The notes under the pieces: model-generated
The model's database searches: none
Told to the model about the DNA's origin: nothing
Seen by the model: the letters and a program-made list of their open reading frames with translations, nothing else
Position numbers and translations under genes: made by a program
Shown here: positions 45,642 through 54,374 of the stretch, in pieces
Position numbering within the stretch: the first letter of the stretch is position 1
Layout of the letters: every line of letters starts with the position of its first letter
Assembly: GCF_030652235.1 (NCBI RefSeq)
Contig: NZ_JAUSBA010000022.1
Span: forward strand, 1 to 64,000
DNA: 64,000 nucleotides
Direction: 5' to 3'
Source of the DNA: Cypionkella sp.
Lineage (GTDB): Bacteria; Pseudomonadota; Alphaproteobacteria; Rhodobacterales; Rhodobacteraceae

Positions 45642-46589
45642 TCACAACCGCGCCAACCTTTCCGTCAGCAAATCAAAGAACCCCTGCGCGTCCACATCCC
45701 CGATAAACAGCGCATTTTTGACCCGGTCCGTCACCCCCCACCAATCCGCCACCGTCATCCCCAAGGTCAGCTCTGACTGGGTTTCAATCTCGACATTGAT
45801 CAGCCGCCCCGAGAACAACTCCGGCTTGATCAAATAAGCCACCACCGTCGGATCATGCAGCGGCCCACCCTCGCTGCCATATTTCACCACATCAAACCGC
45901 TCAAAGAAATCCGCCCAGTCCGCCGCCACCCGACCGACCTCGGTGCCCATCGCCCGAAACGCCTGAACCCGCGCCTTGGTGGTCAACACCTTATGGGTCA
46001 CATCCAGCGGCATCACCACCAACGGCACCCCGGATCGGAACACGATCTCTGCCGCCTCGGGATCAACATAGATGTTGAACTCGGCGGCAGGCGTGATGTT
46101 GCCACCCTCAAAATAGCCCCCGCCCATCAGCACGATCTCCTGCACCCGCCCCACCACATCGGGGGCCTGCAAGAACGCTTGGGCTATGTTGGTCAGCGGC
46201 CCCAGCGGGCACAATGTCACCGATCCAGCAGGCTCGCGCCGCAAGGTCTCGATGATGAACGCCACACCATGTTGGGTCTGCAATGGCATCACAGGTTCAG
46301 GCAGCACTGGGCCATCCAGACCAGTTTTGCCATGCACATGCTCGGCGGTGACCAGCTTGCGCTTCAAGGGCCGATCACAGCCTGCGAAAACTTTCACATC
46401 CGACCGCCCGGCCAGCTCACAAATCATCCGGCTGTTCTTCTGGGTCAAAGCCAGCGGCACATTGCCTGCAACGGCGACGATGCCCAACACCTCGATATCT
46501 TCCGGGCTGCCCAAAGCCAGCAGGATCGCAAAAGCGTCGTCTTGGCCGGGGTCGGTATCGATGATGATTTTGCGTGCGGGATGTAGCAT
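45642..46589 (-). CDS. Nucleoside hydrolase (IunH/RihA-type)
   Basis: 315 residues. The N-terminal Ca2+-binding motif IIIDTDPGQDDAFAILLAL (DxDPGxDD) defines inosine/uridine-preferring nucleoside N-ribohydrolases; GNVPLALTQKNSRMI, ILMG-like VLMGGGYFEGGNITPAAEFN and the catalytic-site VHGKTGLDGP agree. It splits ribonucleosides into base and ribose for salvage. GAGGAG precedes the ATG. Base preference cannot be told. It stands alone between two terminators. Confidence 0.9.
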   Translation of the reverse strand: MLHPARKIIIDTDPGQDDAFAILLALGSPEDIEVLGIVAVAGNVPLALTQKNSRMICELAGRSDVKVFAGCDRPLKRKLVTAEHVHGKTGLDGPVLPEPVMPLQTQHGVAFIIETLRREPAGSVTLCPLGPLTNIAQAFLQAPDVVGRVQEIVLMGGGYFEGGNITPAAEFNIYVDPEAAEIVFRSGVPLVVMPLDVTHKVLTTKARVQAFRAMGTEVGRVAADWADFFERFDVVKYGSEGGPLHDPTVVAYLIKPELFSGRLINVEIETQSELTLGMTVADWWGVTDRVKNALFIGDVDAQGFFDLLTERLARL

Positions 46590-46654
46590 GGTCTGCTCCT
46601 CATTTTTCGGCCAGAAAACGCCATTCCCCCGATCTTGTCCACCTGGTCAAAAAA

Positions 46655-46680
46655 GAAAAAGGCGCGGATGCGCCTTTTTC
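46655..46680. terminator. Strong terminator between the iron-binding protein and nucleoside hydrolase genes
   Basis: GAAAAAGGCGC-GGAT-GCGCCTTTTTC is an 11-bp perfect stem with A and T runs on either side, able to terminate on either strand. It is 28 bases past the iron-binding protein gene stop. Confidence 0.85.
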
Positions 46681-46707
46681 AACTCTTAAACAGATCGCTG
46701 GTTCGGA

Positions 46708-47715
46708 TCAGTTGTCGAAATCGACTTCCTCGATCAGTTTCAACGCCGCCGGCCGCTGCGCCGCGACATCGGCTAAAGCCAAGCTGTCCGGTGTGAATTC
46801 ACCCCAGCCTTTCACCAAGGCCGAACGTTCCACCCCCAGCTCGACCGGGAATTCGTAGTTGGTTTCGGCGTAGATCTTCTGCGCCTCATCCGACGACAGC
46901 CATTCCATCAGCTTGAGCGCCGCATCATGGTTCGGCGCCGCTTTGGTCATCGCCACACCCGAGATGTTCATATGGGTGCCGCCGTCTTCAAACACCGGGA
47001 AGATGATGCGGACGGCGTTGGCCCAGTCTTTCTGCTCGGGGTCAGCCAGCATTTGCCCGATGTAATAGGTGTTGCCGATGGCAATGTCGCATTCGCCTGC
47101 CCAAATCGCTTTGACCTGATCGCGGTCGCCGCCATTGGGTTTACGGGCGAGATTAGCCTTCAGCCCCCCTAGCCAGGTCTTGGTGTAGGCCGCGTCGTGA
47201 TGCGCCAGCATCGCTCCGGTCAGCGCCACGTTATAATCGTTGGTGCCCGAGCGCATACACAGCCGACCCTTCCATTTCGGGTTGGCAAGGTCTTCATAGG
47301 TGGTGACTTCGCCATCCTTCACCCGGTCTTTCGCGGCATAGACGATGCGCGAACGCGCCGTCAGGCCGAACCATTGCTTGCCCGGATCGCGGTATTCTGC
47401 CGGAATGTTCTTTTCCAGAACCGCCGAGTCCACCGGCTGCGTCACGCCTGCATTGACCACTTCCATCAGCCGCGCGATGTCCACCGTCAGGATCAAATCG
47501 GCAGGAGAGCGATCACCTTCCGCCACCAAACGCTCGGCCATGCCCTTGTCGACAAAAGCGATATTCACCGTGATTCCGGTTTCCTTGGTGAAGGCATCGA
47601 TCAGCGGCTGAATCAGTTCGGGCTGGCGGTGCGAGTAGATATTAACCTCCTCGGCCAGTGCAGGCAGAGCGGTGCTGGCGAGGGCAAGCGCGAATAGGGA
47701 AAAGCGCAGCTTCAT
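46708..47715 (-). CDS. Ferric iron ABC transporter substrate-binding protein (FbpA/FutA-type)
   Basis: 335 residues. A signal peptide (about 1-21, ALPALA) is followed by EVNIYSHRQPELIQPLIDAF and FVDKGMAERLVAEGDRSPADL, and by the paired tyrosine iron ligands in IGNTYYIGQML. It binds Fe3+ in the periplasm. No permease or ATPase gene stands next to it, so the transporter is elsewhere or it docks on a shared one. Its leader can fold into a long hairpin ending just before AGGA. A good terminator follows. Confidence 0.88.
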   Translation of the reverse strand: MKLRFSLFALALASTALPALAEEVNIYSHRQPELIQPLIDAFTKETGITVNIAFVDKGMAERLVAEGDRSPADLILTVDIARLMEVVNAGVTQPVDSAVLEKNIPAEYRDPGKQWFGLTARSRIVYAAKDRVKDGEVTTYEDLANPKWKGRLCMRSGTNDYNVALTGAMLAHHDAAYTKTWLGGLKANLARKPNGGDRDQVKAIWAGECDIAIGNTYYIGQMLADPEQKDWANAVRIIFPVFEDGGTHMNISGVAMTKAAPNHDAALKLMEWLSSDEAQKIYAETNYEFPVELGVERSALVKGWGEFTPDSLALADVAAQRPAALKLIEEVDFDN

Positions 47716-47730
47716 GGTTGAGTCCTTTTG

Positions 47731-47783
47731 TCAGGTATCTGCCCGCGCTTAAAGCGCAAGCATCAGAGGGCGTCAATACCTGA
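47731..47783 (-). promoter_or_regulatory. Structured leader of the ferric-binding protein gene
   Basis: Nested inverted repeats: outer TCAGGTAT/ATACCTGA, middle GCCC/GGGC, inner GCGCTT-T-AAGCGC on the minus strand. They form one irregular 53-base hairpin that ends five bases before AGGA and 15 bases before the ATG. There is no U-tract, so it is not a standard terminator of mazG. Confidence 0.5.
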
Positions 47784-47816
47784 GTAAATAACTTTGACGG
47801 CTGCGCGCGCCGTCGC

Positions 47817-48662
47817 TCAGCCCAATTTCGCGGCCTTCTCCTCGGCCTTGGCGCGATTCCACAGAGCATCCATTTCCGCCAGATCGCTGTCGGCGGGGGC
47901 GCGGTCATCCTCGGCCAACCAATCCTCAATCCGGCCAAAGCGGCGGCTGAATTTGGCATTGGCACTGCGCAAAGCGGTTTCGGGATCTACATCCAGATGC
48001 CGCGCCAAATTGGCAATCACAAACAGTAAATCGCCAAATTCTTCAGTCACTTCGGCGTGGCTCAACGTATCGCGCGCCTCGACCAATTCGGCGGCTTCCT
48101 CGGCAATTTTGGCCACCACCTCATCGGTTGAGGGCCAGTCAAACCCCACTCGCGCCGCCCGCTTTTGCAGCTTGACCGCTCGGGTCAGCCCCGGCAATCC
48201 CAGCGCCACACCATCCAGCACGCGGGCGTTCTGTGCACCGCGCTCGGCTGCCTTGATCCTCTCCCAATCCACGGTCTGCTGCGCGGGCGTTTTGTCGCGG
48301 CTTTCGGTGCCAAATACATGCGGATGCCGTGCGACCATCTTGTCCGATATCGCTTGCACCACCTCTTGAAAGCCAAACAGGCCTTGATCGCTGGCCATCT
48401 GCGCATGAAACACCACCTGCAACAGCAGATCGCCCAACTCTCCCGGCAACTCGTGCCAGGCCTGCCGCGCGATCGCATCGGCGACCTCATGCGCCTCCTC
48501 AATCGTGTAAGGCACAATGCTGGCAAAATCCTGCGCAATATCCCACGGGCATCCCGCAACCGGGTCGCGCAACCGCCGCATAATCTCCAGCAAACGCGCG
48601 ATCCCGCCGTCTGGGTCAGGCACAAGTTGATCAGACAAGTCGTCAGAATGGGGCAGGGGCAT
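47817..48662 (-). CDS. mazG: Nucleoside triphosphate pyrophosphohydrolase MazG
   Basis: 281 residues with two MazG domains. The first is catalytic: CPWDIAQDFASIVPYTIEEAHEV with ELPGELGDLLLQVVFHA gives the ExxE and ExxD metal sites. The second repeats the pattern with EEAAELVEA and EFGDLLFVIANLARHL. It hydrolyses NTPs, possibly including damaged ones, to NMP and PPi. GGAAGGG precedes the ATG. It diverges from the M20 gene with 55 bases between them. Confidence 0.93.
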   Translation of the reverse strand: MPLPHSDDLSDQLVPDPDGGIARLLEIMRRLRDPVAGCPWDIAQDFASIVPYTIEEAHEVADAIARQAWHELPGELGDLLLQVVFHAQMASDQGLFGFQEVVQAISDKMVARHPHVFGTESRDKTPAQQTVDWERIKAAERGAQNARVLDGVALGLPGLTRAVKLQKRAARVGFDWPSTDEVVAKIAEEAAELVEARDTLSHAEVTEEFGDLLFVIANLARHLDVDPETALRSANAKFSRRFGRIEDWLAEDDRAPADSDLAEMDALWNRAKAEEKAAKLG

Positions 48663-48717
48663 TGCCGATCCCTTCCAGATAAGATTTGATCAAAGGCCAG
48701 CAAATCAGGAGACCGCC

Positions 48718-49896
48718 ATGCCCGTCCTCAACCGTATCGCCGCTTATGCCGAGGAAATGAAGGGCTGGCGCAGGCATTTGCACGCGAATCCCGAACTGTC
48801 TTTCGACTGCTTCACCACCGCCGCCTATATCGTTGATCGCCTGAAAGAGATTGGCGTTGATGAGATTCACCCCGGCATCGCCAAAACCGGCATCGTCGCC
48901 ATCATCAACGGCCAAGATTACGATGCCAAGGTGGGGGGGCCCACCATTGGCCTGCGCGCCGATATGGATGCGCTGCCGATCCTAGAGATCACCGGGGCCG
49001 AATATGCCTCGACAGTTCCAGGCAAAATGCACGCCTGCGGCCATGACGGCCATGTGACGATGCTTCTGGGTGCTGCAAAATATCTGGCCGAGACCCGACG
49101 TTTCAAAGGCCGCGTCGCGCTGATGTTCCAACCCGCCGAAGAAGATGGCGCGGGCGGCCGTGAGATGGTGAACGAAGGCGTGATGGACCGTTTTGCGGTC
49201 GAGCAAGTCTATGGCATCCACAATGCGCCCAACGTGCCGTTCGGGCATTTCCTGACAACGCCGGGCGCGCTGATGGCCTCGGTCGATACCGCCTATGTCT
49301 ATCTCACCGGCAAAGGCGGCCACGGTGCCACCCCGCATGATTGCGTCGATCCTATCGTGGCTTTGGTCGGAATGATCTCGGCAATCCAGACCATCATTCC
49401 GCGCAATATCTATGCGTTAGACGAGGCGGTGTTGTCGGTCACCATGGTAAACTCCGGCACCGCCAGCAACATCATCCCCGAAGAGGCGATGTTCGCCGCC
49501 ACCATTCGCTGCTTTAAGCCAGAGGTGCGGGCGTTGTTGAAAAAGCGTTTTCATGAAATTGTTGAGGGTCATGCCAGCGCCTACGGCGTGCAAGCGCGGA
49601 TCGACTATGACTGGGGCTACCCCGCCACCATCAACCACGCTGATCAAGCAGCCTTTGCGGTAGAAGTCGCCGCAGAAATCGTTGGCGAAACCTCGGTGAA
49701 CGGCAATTCGGTGCGCGAAATGGGCTCGGAAGATTTCTCCTACATGCTAGAGGCGCGCAAGGGCGCCTATCTGTTCATGGGCACCGGGCCGGGGGCTGGT
49801 CTGCACCACGCGGCTTACGATTTCAACGATGAAGCCGCCCCGATTGGCGCATCCTTCTTCGCAAGACTGGTCGAGCGCGCGCAGCCTTTGAACTAA
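48718..49896 (+). CDS. M20-family amidohydrolase (hippurate hydrolase-like)
   Basis: 392 residues. The catalytic domain has WRRHLHANPELSF, LRADMDALPI, MHACGHDGHVTMLLG and FQPAEEDGAGG (dinuclear metal ligands and the catalytic Glu pair), with a lid domain in the middle and a C-terminal GSEDFSYML. Such enzymes hydrolyse N-acyl amino acids (hippurate, N-acetyl or indole-acetyl conjugates); the exact substrate is unknown. AGGAGACCGCC precedes the ATG. Confidence 0.88.
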   Translation: MPVLNRIAAYAEEMKGWRRHLHANPELSFDCFTTAAYIVDRLKEIGVDEIHPGIAKTGIVAIINGQDYDAKVGGPTIGLRADMDALPILEITGAEYASTVPGKMHACGHDGHVTMLLGAAKYLAETRRFKGRVALMFQPAEEDGAGGREMVNEGVMDRFAVEQVYGIHNAPNVPFGHFLTTPGALMASVDTAYVYLTGKGGHGATPHDCVDPIVALVGMISAIQTIIPRNIYALDEAVLSVTMVNSGTASNIIPEEAMFAATIRCFKPEVRALLKKRFHEIVEGHASAYGVQARIDYDWGYPATINHADQAAFAVEVAAEIVGETSVNGNSVREMGSEDFSYMLEARKGAYLFMGTGPGAGLHHAAYDFNDEAAPIGASFFARLVERAQPLN

Positions 49897-49968
49897 CAGA
49901 TCACAACGCCCTAGCGCGGCCTCCACTTGCTGCGCTAGGCTGGTTCCACCCACTTGATAGGAGCCGTT

Positions 49969-50385
49969 ATGATCCGCCTGATGATTGCCCTGTGCTTGCT
50001 CGCTGGAGCCATGCTGCCGAACGCGGCAATGGCCGATGATTACCTCGCCTTCCATTCGCCCTCGGGCAATATCCAATGCGCGATCATGACCGGAGACTAC
50101 GCACAAGCGCGGTGTGATATGTCGGCGCTTTCACCGACCTACCGCCAAGCCCCCGCCAACTGCGAATTCGACTGGGGCAGCAGCTTTGCGGTCGATGCCG
50201 GCGGCTCGGGCTATCTCGCTTGCGTTTCCGATTCAGTCGCCGATCCGGGCGGGGTGGAATTGGACTACGGCAAGTCGATCTCACTGGGGCCATTCACCTG
50301 CACGTCTGAGAAGTCGGGGATGGAATGTAGCAACCTTGGCGGGCATGGCTTTAAGCTGTCAAAGGCCATGCAAAAGCTGTTCTGA
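49969..50385 (+). CDS. Secreted DUF6636 protein
   Basis: 138 residues with a signal peptide (about 1-22, ending AMA) and the pattern LAFHSPSGNIQCAIM, ARCDMSAL, CEFDWGSSF, YLACVSDSV, GPFTCTSEKSGMECSN. Six cysteines suggest disulfides in the periplasm. The family is common in Rhodobacterales and has no known role. The ATG at 49969 has ATAGGAG upstream. Confidence 0.75.
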   Translation: MIRLMIALCLLAGAMLPNAAMADDYLAFHSPSGNIQCAIMTGDYAQARCDMSALSPTYRQAPANCEFDWGSSFAVDAGGSGYLACVSDSVADPGGVELDYGKSISLGPFTCTSEKSGMECSNLGGHGFKLSKAMQKLF

Positions 50386-50461
50386 AATTTGATCAAATAC
50401 CCTCTGGTGTTTTTATGCGCTTTGGCTATCTTGGCTAAATCATATTGACTGGAGATTCAAA

Positions 50462-51859
50462 ATGAACGCGCCCGCAAGCCTGCCCAACACTTCCGCCTTC
50501 GAGATGGACCGCGCCCATGTCTTGCACCCTTGGGCGAACTTTGGGCCGTTTGAAAAGGCCGGTTCCTTGGTGATCGCGCGCGGGCAGGGCGCAAAGCTGT
50601 GGGATGAACAGGGGCGTGAATATTTCGACGCCGTGGGTGGCATGTGGTGCACCAACATCGGCCTTGGTCGTCGGGAAATGGCCGATGCAATTGCCGAACA
50701 AGCCGAACGCCTCGCCTTCGCCAACCATTTTGTTGATATGACCAATGATCCCGCCGCGCGTCTGGCCGCCAACCTGGCAGACCTCGCGCCGGGCGATCTC
50801 AATCGCGTGCATTTCACCACAGGCGGCTCTACCGCCGTCGATACAGCCGTGCGCGTTGTCAGCTATTACCATCACGCGCGCGGCAACCCGGATAAAACCG
50901 ACATCGTCGCACGCGAAAACTCTTACCACGGCTCGACTTACCTCACCCAATCGGTCGGTAAGCGCAATGGCGACCGCATTGAGGAATTCCGCTACAAGAC
51001 CGAAGGCATCCACCACCTCAGCTGCCCCAACCCCTATCGCCGCCCCGATCATCAGACCGAGGCGCAATTCTGCGATGATCTGATCGCCGAATTTGAGGCG
51101 CTGATCGCAAAAGTCGGTGCTGACCGTATCGGTGGCTTTATCGCGGAACCGATCCAAGCTTCTGGCGGCATCATCATCCCGCCACAAGGCTATCTCAAAC
51201 GCATGTGGGAGGTCTGCAAACGCCACGACATCCTGTTTATCGCTGATGAAGTGGTCACCGCCTTTGGACGCATCGGCCATTGGTTCGCCTCGGAGGATGC
51301 CTTCGGGGTGCAACCCGACATGATCACCACCGCCAAAGGCCTGACCTCGGGCTATCTGCCCTTGGGCGCGCTGATCCTGTCGGACCGGATTTGGGCCGCG
51401 ATGGCAGACGGTGGCCACCGCTGGTTCACCACTGGGCTGACCTATTCCGGCCATCCGGTGTCTTGCGCCTGCGCTTTGAAAAACATTCAAATCCTTGACC
51501 GCGAAGACCTGCTCGGCAACGCGACAAAGGTCGGTGCCTATTTCAACACCCGTTTGAAAGCGCTGGAAAACCTGCCGCTCGTCGGCAATGTGCGCGGGCA
51601 GGGCTTGATGCTGTGTGTCGAGAACGTCGCCAACAAGACCACAAAAGAATTGCTGCCCGATGAGGTCAACGAAAGCAAACGCATCTCAAACGTGGCGGAA
51701 TCCTTGGGCTTGCTGGTGCGCCCGATCGGCCATCTGAACGTGATGTCGCCGCCACTGATCATCACCGAGGCGGAGGTGGATTTTGTGGTCGACACGCTGG
51801 AGCAAGCCATCCGCCGGGTCAGCGATGATCTGGTGCGCGAGGGCTATCGGTTGGGGTAA
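50462..51859 (+). CDS. Class III PLP-dependent aminotransferase
   Basis: 465 residues of the omega-aminotransferase type: GGMWCTNIGLGRREMADAI, TTGGSTAVDTAVRVVSYYHH, NSYHGSTYLTQSVGK, FIAEPIQASGGIIIPP, FIADEVVTAFGRIGHWF and the PLP lysine in TTAKGLTSGYLPLGA (about 291). Relatives use putrescine, taurine, beta-alanine or aminobutyrate with pyruvate. The ureohydrolase just downstream makes an amine or amino-acid substrate such as putrescine or 4-aminobutyrate attractive, but unproven. TGGAG lies nine bases before the ATG. Confidence 0.87.
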   Translation: MNAPASLPNTSAFEMDRAHVLHPWANFGPFEKAGSLVIARGQGAKLWDEQGREYFDAVGGMWCTNIGLGRREMADAIAEQAERLAFANHFVDMTNDPAARLAANLADLAPGDLNRVHFTTGGSTAVDTAVRVVSYYHHARGNPDKTDIVARENSYHGSTYLTQSVGKRNGDRIEEFRYKTEGIHHLSCPNPYRRPDHQTEAQFCDDLIAEFEALIAKVGADRIGGFIAEPIQASGGIIIPPQGYLKRMWEVCKRHDILFIADEVVTAFGRIGHWFASEDAFGVQPDMITTAKGLTSGYLPLGALILSDRIWAAMADGGHRWFTTGLTYSGHPVSCACALKNIQILDREDLLGNATKVGAYFNTRLKALENLPLVGNVRGQGLMLCVENVANKTTKELLPDEVNESKRISNVAESLGLLVRPIGHLNVMSPPLIITEAEVDFVVDTLEQAIRRVSDDLVREGYRLG

Positions 51860-51923
51860 CATTGTTACCTGTTACGACCAGCGGCGGATGCGCTCCGCGC
51901 TGGAGTATTTTGGAAAGAGCAAT

Positions 51924-51956
51924 TTCATCTTGGCCTAAATACTCCCGCCGGAGGCT
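51924..51956 (-). repeat. Intergenic repeat, copy 3 (inverted)
   Basis: The plus strand reads TTCATCTTGGCCTAAATACT then CCCGCCGGAGGCT, the exact inverse of the 1722-1753 repeat. A related fragment CTGGAGTATTTTGG lies just upstream (51900-51913). Confidence 0.65.
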
Positions 51957-52097
51957 CCGGCCTTGCCGCATATTCACCGCATCAGGCTTGACATCCCCAC
52001 AAGCCTGCCTTCCTTTGAACTACCCGGATCCGCGCGTCTCCGGCTTGGGCTGTGGACCAAGGATAAAGACGCAAGCGCCGTTATCTCCGAGAGAATC

Positions 52098-53063
52098 ATG
52101 GCCTTAGAAGACGCTAAAACCGAAATCGACACCGCTTTCAACCGCACCACCCAGCGCGGTTATGCCTTTGAGAATGCGTTCTCTGGCGCGACCTCGTTCC
52201 TGCGCCGCACTTACAGCAAAAACCTCACCGGGGTTGATCTAGCCATCACCGGCGTGGCCTTTGATCAAGCCGTCACCCACCGCACCGGCACCCGCTTTGG
52301 CCCCCGTGCGATCCGCGAGGCGTCGACCTTACAACCCTATGATCCGCCCTACGGTTGGCCCACCAACCCACTGGAAGACCTCAACATCATCGACTATGGC
52401 GACTGCGCCTTCGACTATGCCAAGACATCAGATTTCCCCGAAACCCTGACGGCGCATATCCGCAAAATCTTGGCGGCAGGGGCGGGCACGATCACGCTCG
52501 GCGGCGATCACTACATCACGCTGCCGATCCTGCGCGCCTATGCCGAGAAGTTCGGTCCCCTCAGCGTGATCCATTTCGACGCCCATTCTGATCTCTGGCC
52601 AGATGACGACATGACCCGGATCGACCACGGCACCATGATGTATAAGGCGGTCAAGCAGGGCTATGTTGACCCCACACGCTCGGTGCAGATCGGCATCCGC
52701 ACCACGACCGAGGATTACCTTGGCTTCAACGTCATCGACGCCCGCTGGGTGCATGAAAAAGGCACGGCGGCGGTGGTGGCAAAGATCAAAGACATCGTTG
52801 ATGATCACCAGACCTATCTGACCTTCGATATCGACGCGCTCGACCCCTCGGTTGCCCCCGGCACCGGCACCCCGGTCTGGGGAGGGTTGCATTCGTGGCA
52901 AGCTGCAGCCATCTTGCGTGACTTGGCGGGGATCAACATGGTCGGCGGCGATATTGTTGAAGTCTCACCACCCTATGACACCACGGGGGCCACCGCGATT
53001 GCAGGCGCGCATGTCGGCTACGAATTGATCTGTCTCTATCATTGGGCGAAAACACAAAGATGA
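52098..53063 (+). CDS. speB: Ureohydrolase, agmatinase/guanidinobutyrase type
   Basis: 321 residues. The binuclear manganese site is complete: GGDHYITLP (about 135), HFDAHSDLW (about 161) and TFDIDALDPSVAPGTGTP (about 245). The N-terminal GVAFDQAVTHRTGTRFGPRAIREAS matches agmatinase and related guanidino-acid hydrolases, which release urea. The paralogues cannot be separated by eye, so speB is a best guess. I use the ATG at 52098; an upstream in-frame start would run into the intergenic repeat. The stop overlaps the next gene. Confidence 0.85.
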   Translation: MALEDAKTEIDTAFNRTTQRGYAFENAFSGATSFLRRTYSKNLTGVDLAITGVAFDQAVTHRTGTRFGPRAIREASTLQPYDPPYGWPTNPLEDLNIIDYGDCAFDYAKTSDFPETLTAHIRKILAAGAGTITLGGDHYITLPILRAYAEKFGPLSVIHFDAHSDLWPDDDMTRIDHGTMMYKAVKQGYVDPTRSVQIGIRTTTEDYLGFNVIDARWVHEKGTAAVVAKIKDIVDDHQTYLTFDIDALDPSVAPGTGTPVWGGLHSWQAAAILRDLAGINMVGGDIVEVSPPYDTTGATAIAGAHVGYELICLYHWAKTQR

Positions 53064-53515
53064 CCAAACTCATGACCCTCGCCGTTTTGATCTTGATCTT
53101 TGCGGCGGGGGCCATGGCGTTTATTCGCCTTGCCCCGACCCATCCATCCGTGTGGCATGTGCCGCTTGATCCGCGCCCTCTGGATATCGCGACCCCCAGC
53201 CCTGACCAGGTCACCGTCTTTGCGAATGGGGCCTATGTTGATCTGACAGCAGCACTCGATCAGACCCAAGCGCTGCTGGCCAAATTGGATGGTATCGCGC
53301 TGGCCACCCCGCGCACCCTGCGCATCGCAGGCAGTGCGGAAACCGGGCGGATCACCTGGCAAACCCGCTCGGCATTCTGGGGCTTTCCCGACTATACCAC
53401 CGCCGAATCGACCCCCGACGGCGTGACGCTCTATGCCCGCCAGCGCTTTGGTGCAGGCGATTGGGGTGTCAATGCGGCCCGTTTAACGGCGTGGATCAGA
53501 GCATTAGACGCCTGA
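53060..53515 (+). CDS. DUF1499 family membrane-anchored protein
   Basis: 151 residues. An N-terminal helix (about 3-20) anchors a DUF1499 domain: HPSVWHVPLDP, TLRIAGSAETGRITWQTRSAFWGFPDYTTAE (seen as ITWQTRSAFWGFPDY) and ARQRFGAGDWGVNAARLTAW. The function of the family is unknown. ATG overlaps the ureohydrolase stop as ATGA, so it is translated with it, though no functional link is evident. Confidence 0.82.
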   Translation: MTKLMTLAVLILIFAAGAMAFIRLAPTHPSVWHVPLDPRPLDIATPSPDQVTVFANGAYVDLTAALDQTQALLAKLDGIALATPRTLRIAGSAETGRITWQTRSAFWGFPDYTTAESTPDGVTLYARQRFGAGDWGVNAARLTAWIRALDA

Positions 53516-53562
53516 AACTGCGTTTGGTTCCCTGCAATCGCCAATAATGCGCCGATTTCGCA

Positions 53563-53580
53563 GAAACCTGCGGCGGTTTC
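53563..53580 (+). terminator. Weak hairpin after the DUF1499 gene
   Basis: GAAACC-TGCGGC-GGTTTC, 48 bases past the stop, without a U-tract. Confidence 0.3.
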
Positions 53581-53709
53581 TCGCCCACAGATATTTCAGT
53601 TTGTTGAACTTTGTCACGGATCAGTGAATGTCTGCCGCAGTGCAGAAACAACTTGGGCGAACCAAGGCCTCTGTGCGGAATAGAACACAAAAAGACTTGG
53701 GACATTCAC

Positions 53710-54303
53710 ATGGCTGTAACCTTCCTTAACTTGCCGCGCTTGGCCGCTTTGTGCGGCGTTCTGGCCCTCAGTGCCGCCTGCGTGCCAAGCACTTCGGAAG
53801 TGACGATGCTGTCAGCCCACCCCGATCTGATCCAGCCGGGGCTGAACCCGAACTTCGTTTCGAAAGCCATTGGCAATGCCAAAGCGCTGAAGGCCCGCGG
53901 TAAAAAAGTCTGGTGTGTGCCATTTGCCCGCGATGCGAGTGGCGTTGAGATCAAGGGCAATGCGGGCACCTGGTGGGATCAGGCCAAGGGCAAATTCATA
54001 CGTGGCCACGCGCCCGTGGTCGGCGCGGTGATGGCGTTCTCTTCGACCCGCAAACTGCCGAAAGGCCATGTCGCTGTGGTGTCAGAAGTGGTGTCGGATC
54101 GCGAGATTCTGATTGACCACGCCAACTGGAAGCCCAGCCAGATTTCTTTGGGTATGACCGTGGTGGATGTCTCGACCAAGAACGATTGGTCGGTGGTGAA
54201 AGTCGCAAGCGCGGGCGACACTTTCGGCCACCCGTACCAGATTGACGGCTTTATCTGGAACCCGCCGGCACCGCGGGCTACGTTGCTTGCGACCACGCCC
54301 TAA
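53710..54303 (+). CDS. CHAP-domain lipoprotein
   Basis: 197 residues. A lipobox LSAAC (Cys 24) follows a hydrophobic N-terminus, so it should be a lipoprotein. The CHAP domain has the catalytic Cys in VWCVPFARDASG (about 79) and the His in PKGHVAVVSEV, with IDHANW near the end. CHAP enzymes are amidases or peptidases acting on peptidoglycan or glutathionyl-spermidine-type amides. I use the ATG at 53710 because the longer frame from 53611 starts with unconserved residues. Confidence 0.8.
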   Translation: MAVTFLNLPRLAALCGVLALSAACVPSTSEVTMLSAHPDLIQPGLNPNFVSKAIGNAKALKARGKKVWCVPFARDASGVEIKGNAGTWWDQAKGKFIRGHAPVVGAVMAFSSTRKLPKGHVAVVSEVVSDREILIDHANWKPSQISLGMTVVDVSTKNDWSVVKVASAGDTFGHPYQIDGFIWNPPAPRATLLATTP

Positions 54304-54374
54304 GTGGGTGCACCAAAGATGCAGGTGTCGCTCTTGGACTTGACCAAAGCCGCTGAACTCTGCAAACCCCCTTC

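Noticed and set aside
47716-47816. Terminator of mazG
   Set aside because: The hairpin at 47731-47783 has no U-tract and ends next to the next gene's ribosome binding site, so a leader role is more likely.
53042-53059. Upstream ATG for the DUF1499 protein
   Set aside because: The ATG at 53060 overlaps the ureohydrolase stop as ATGA and gives a membrane-anchor start. The earlier one adds six unconserved residues.
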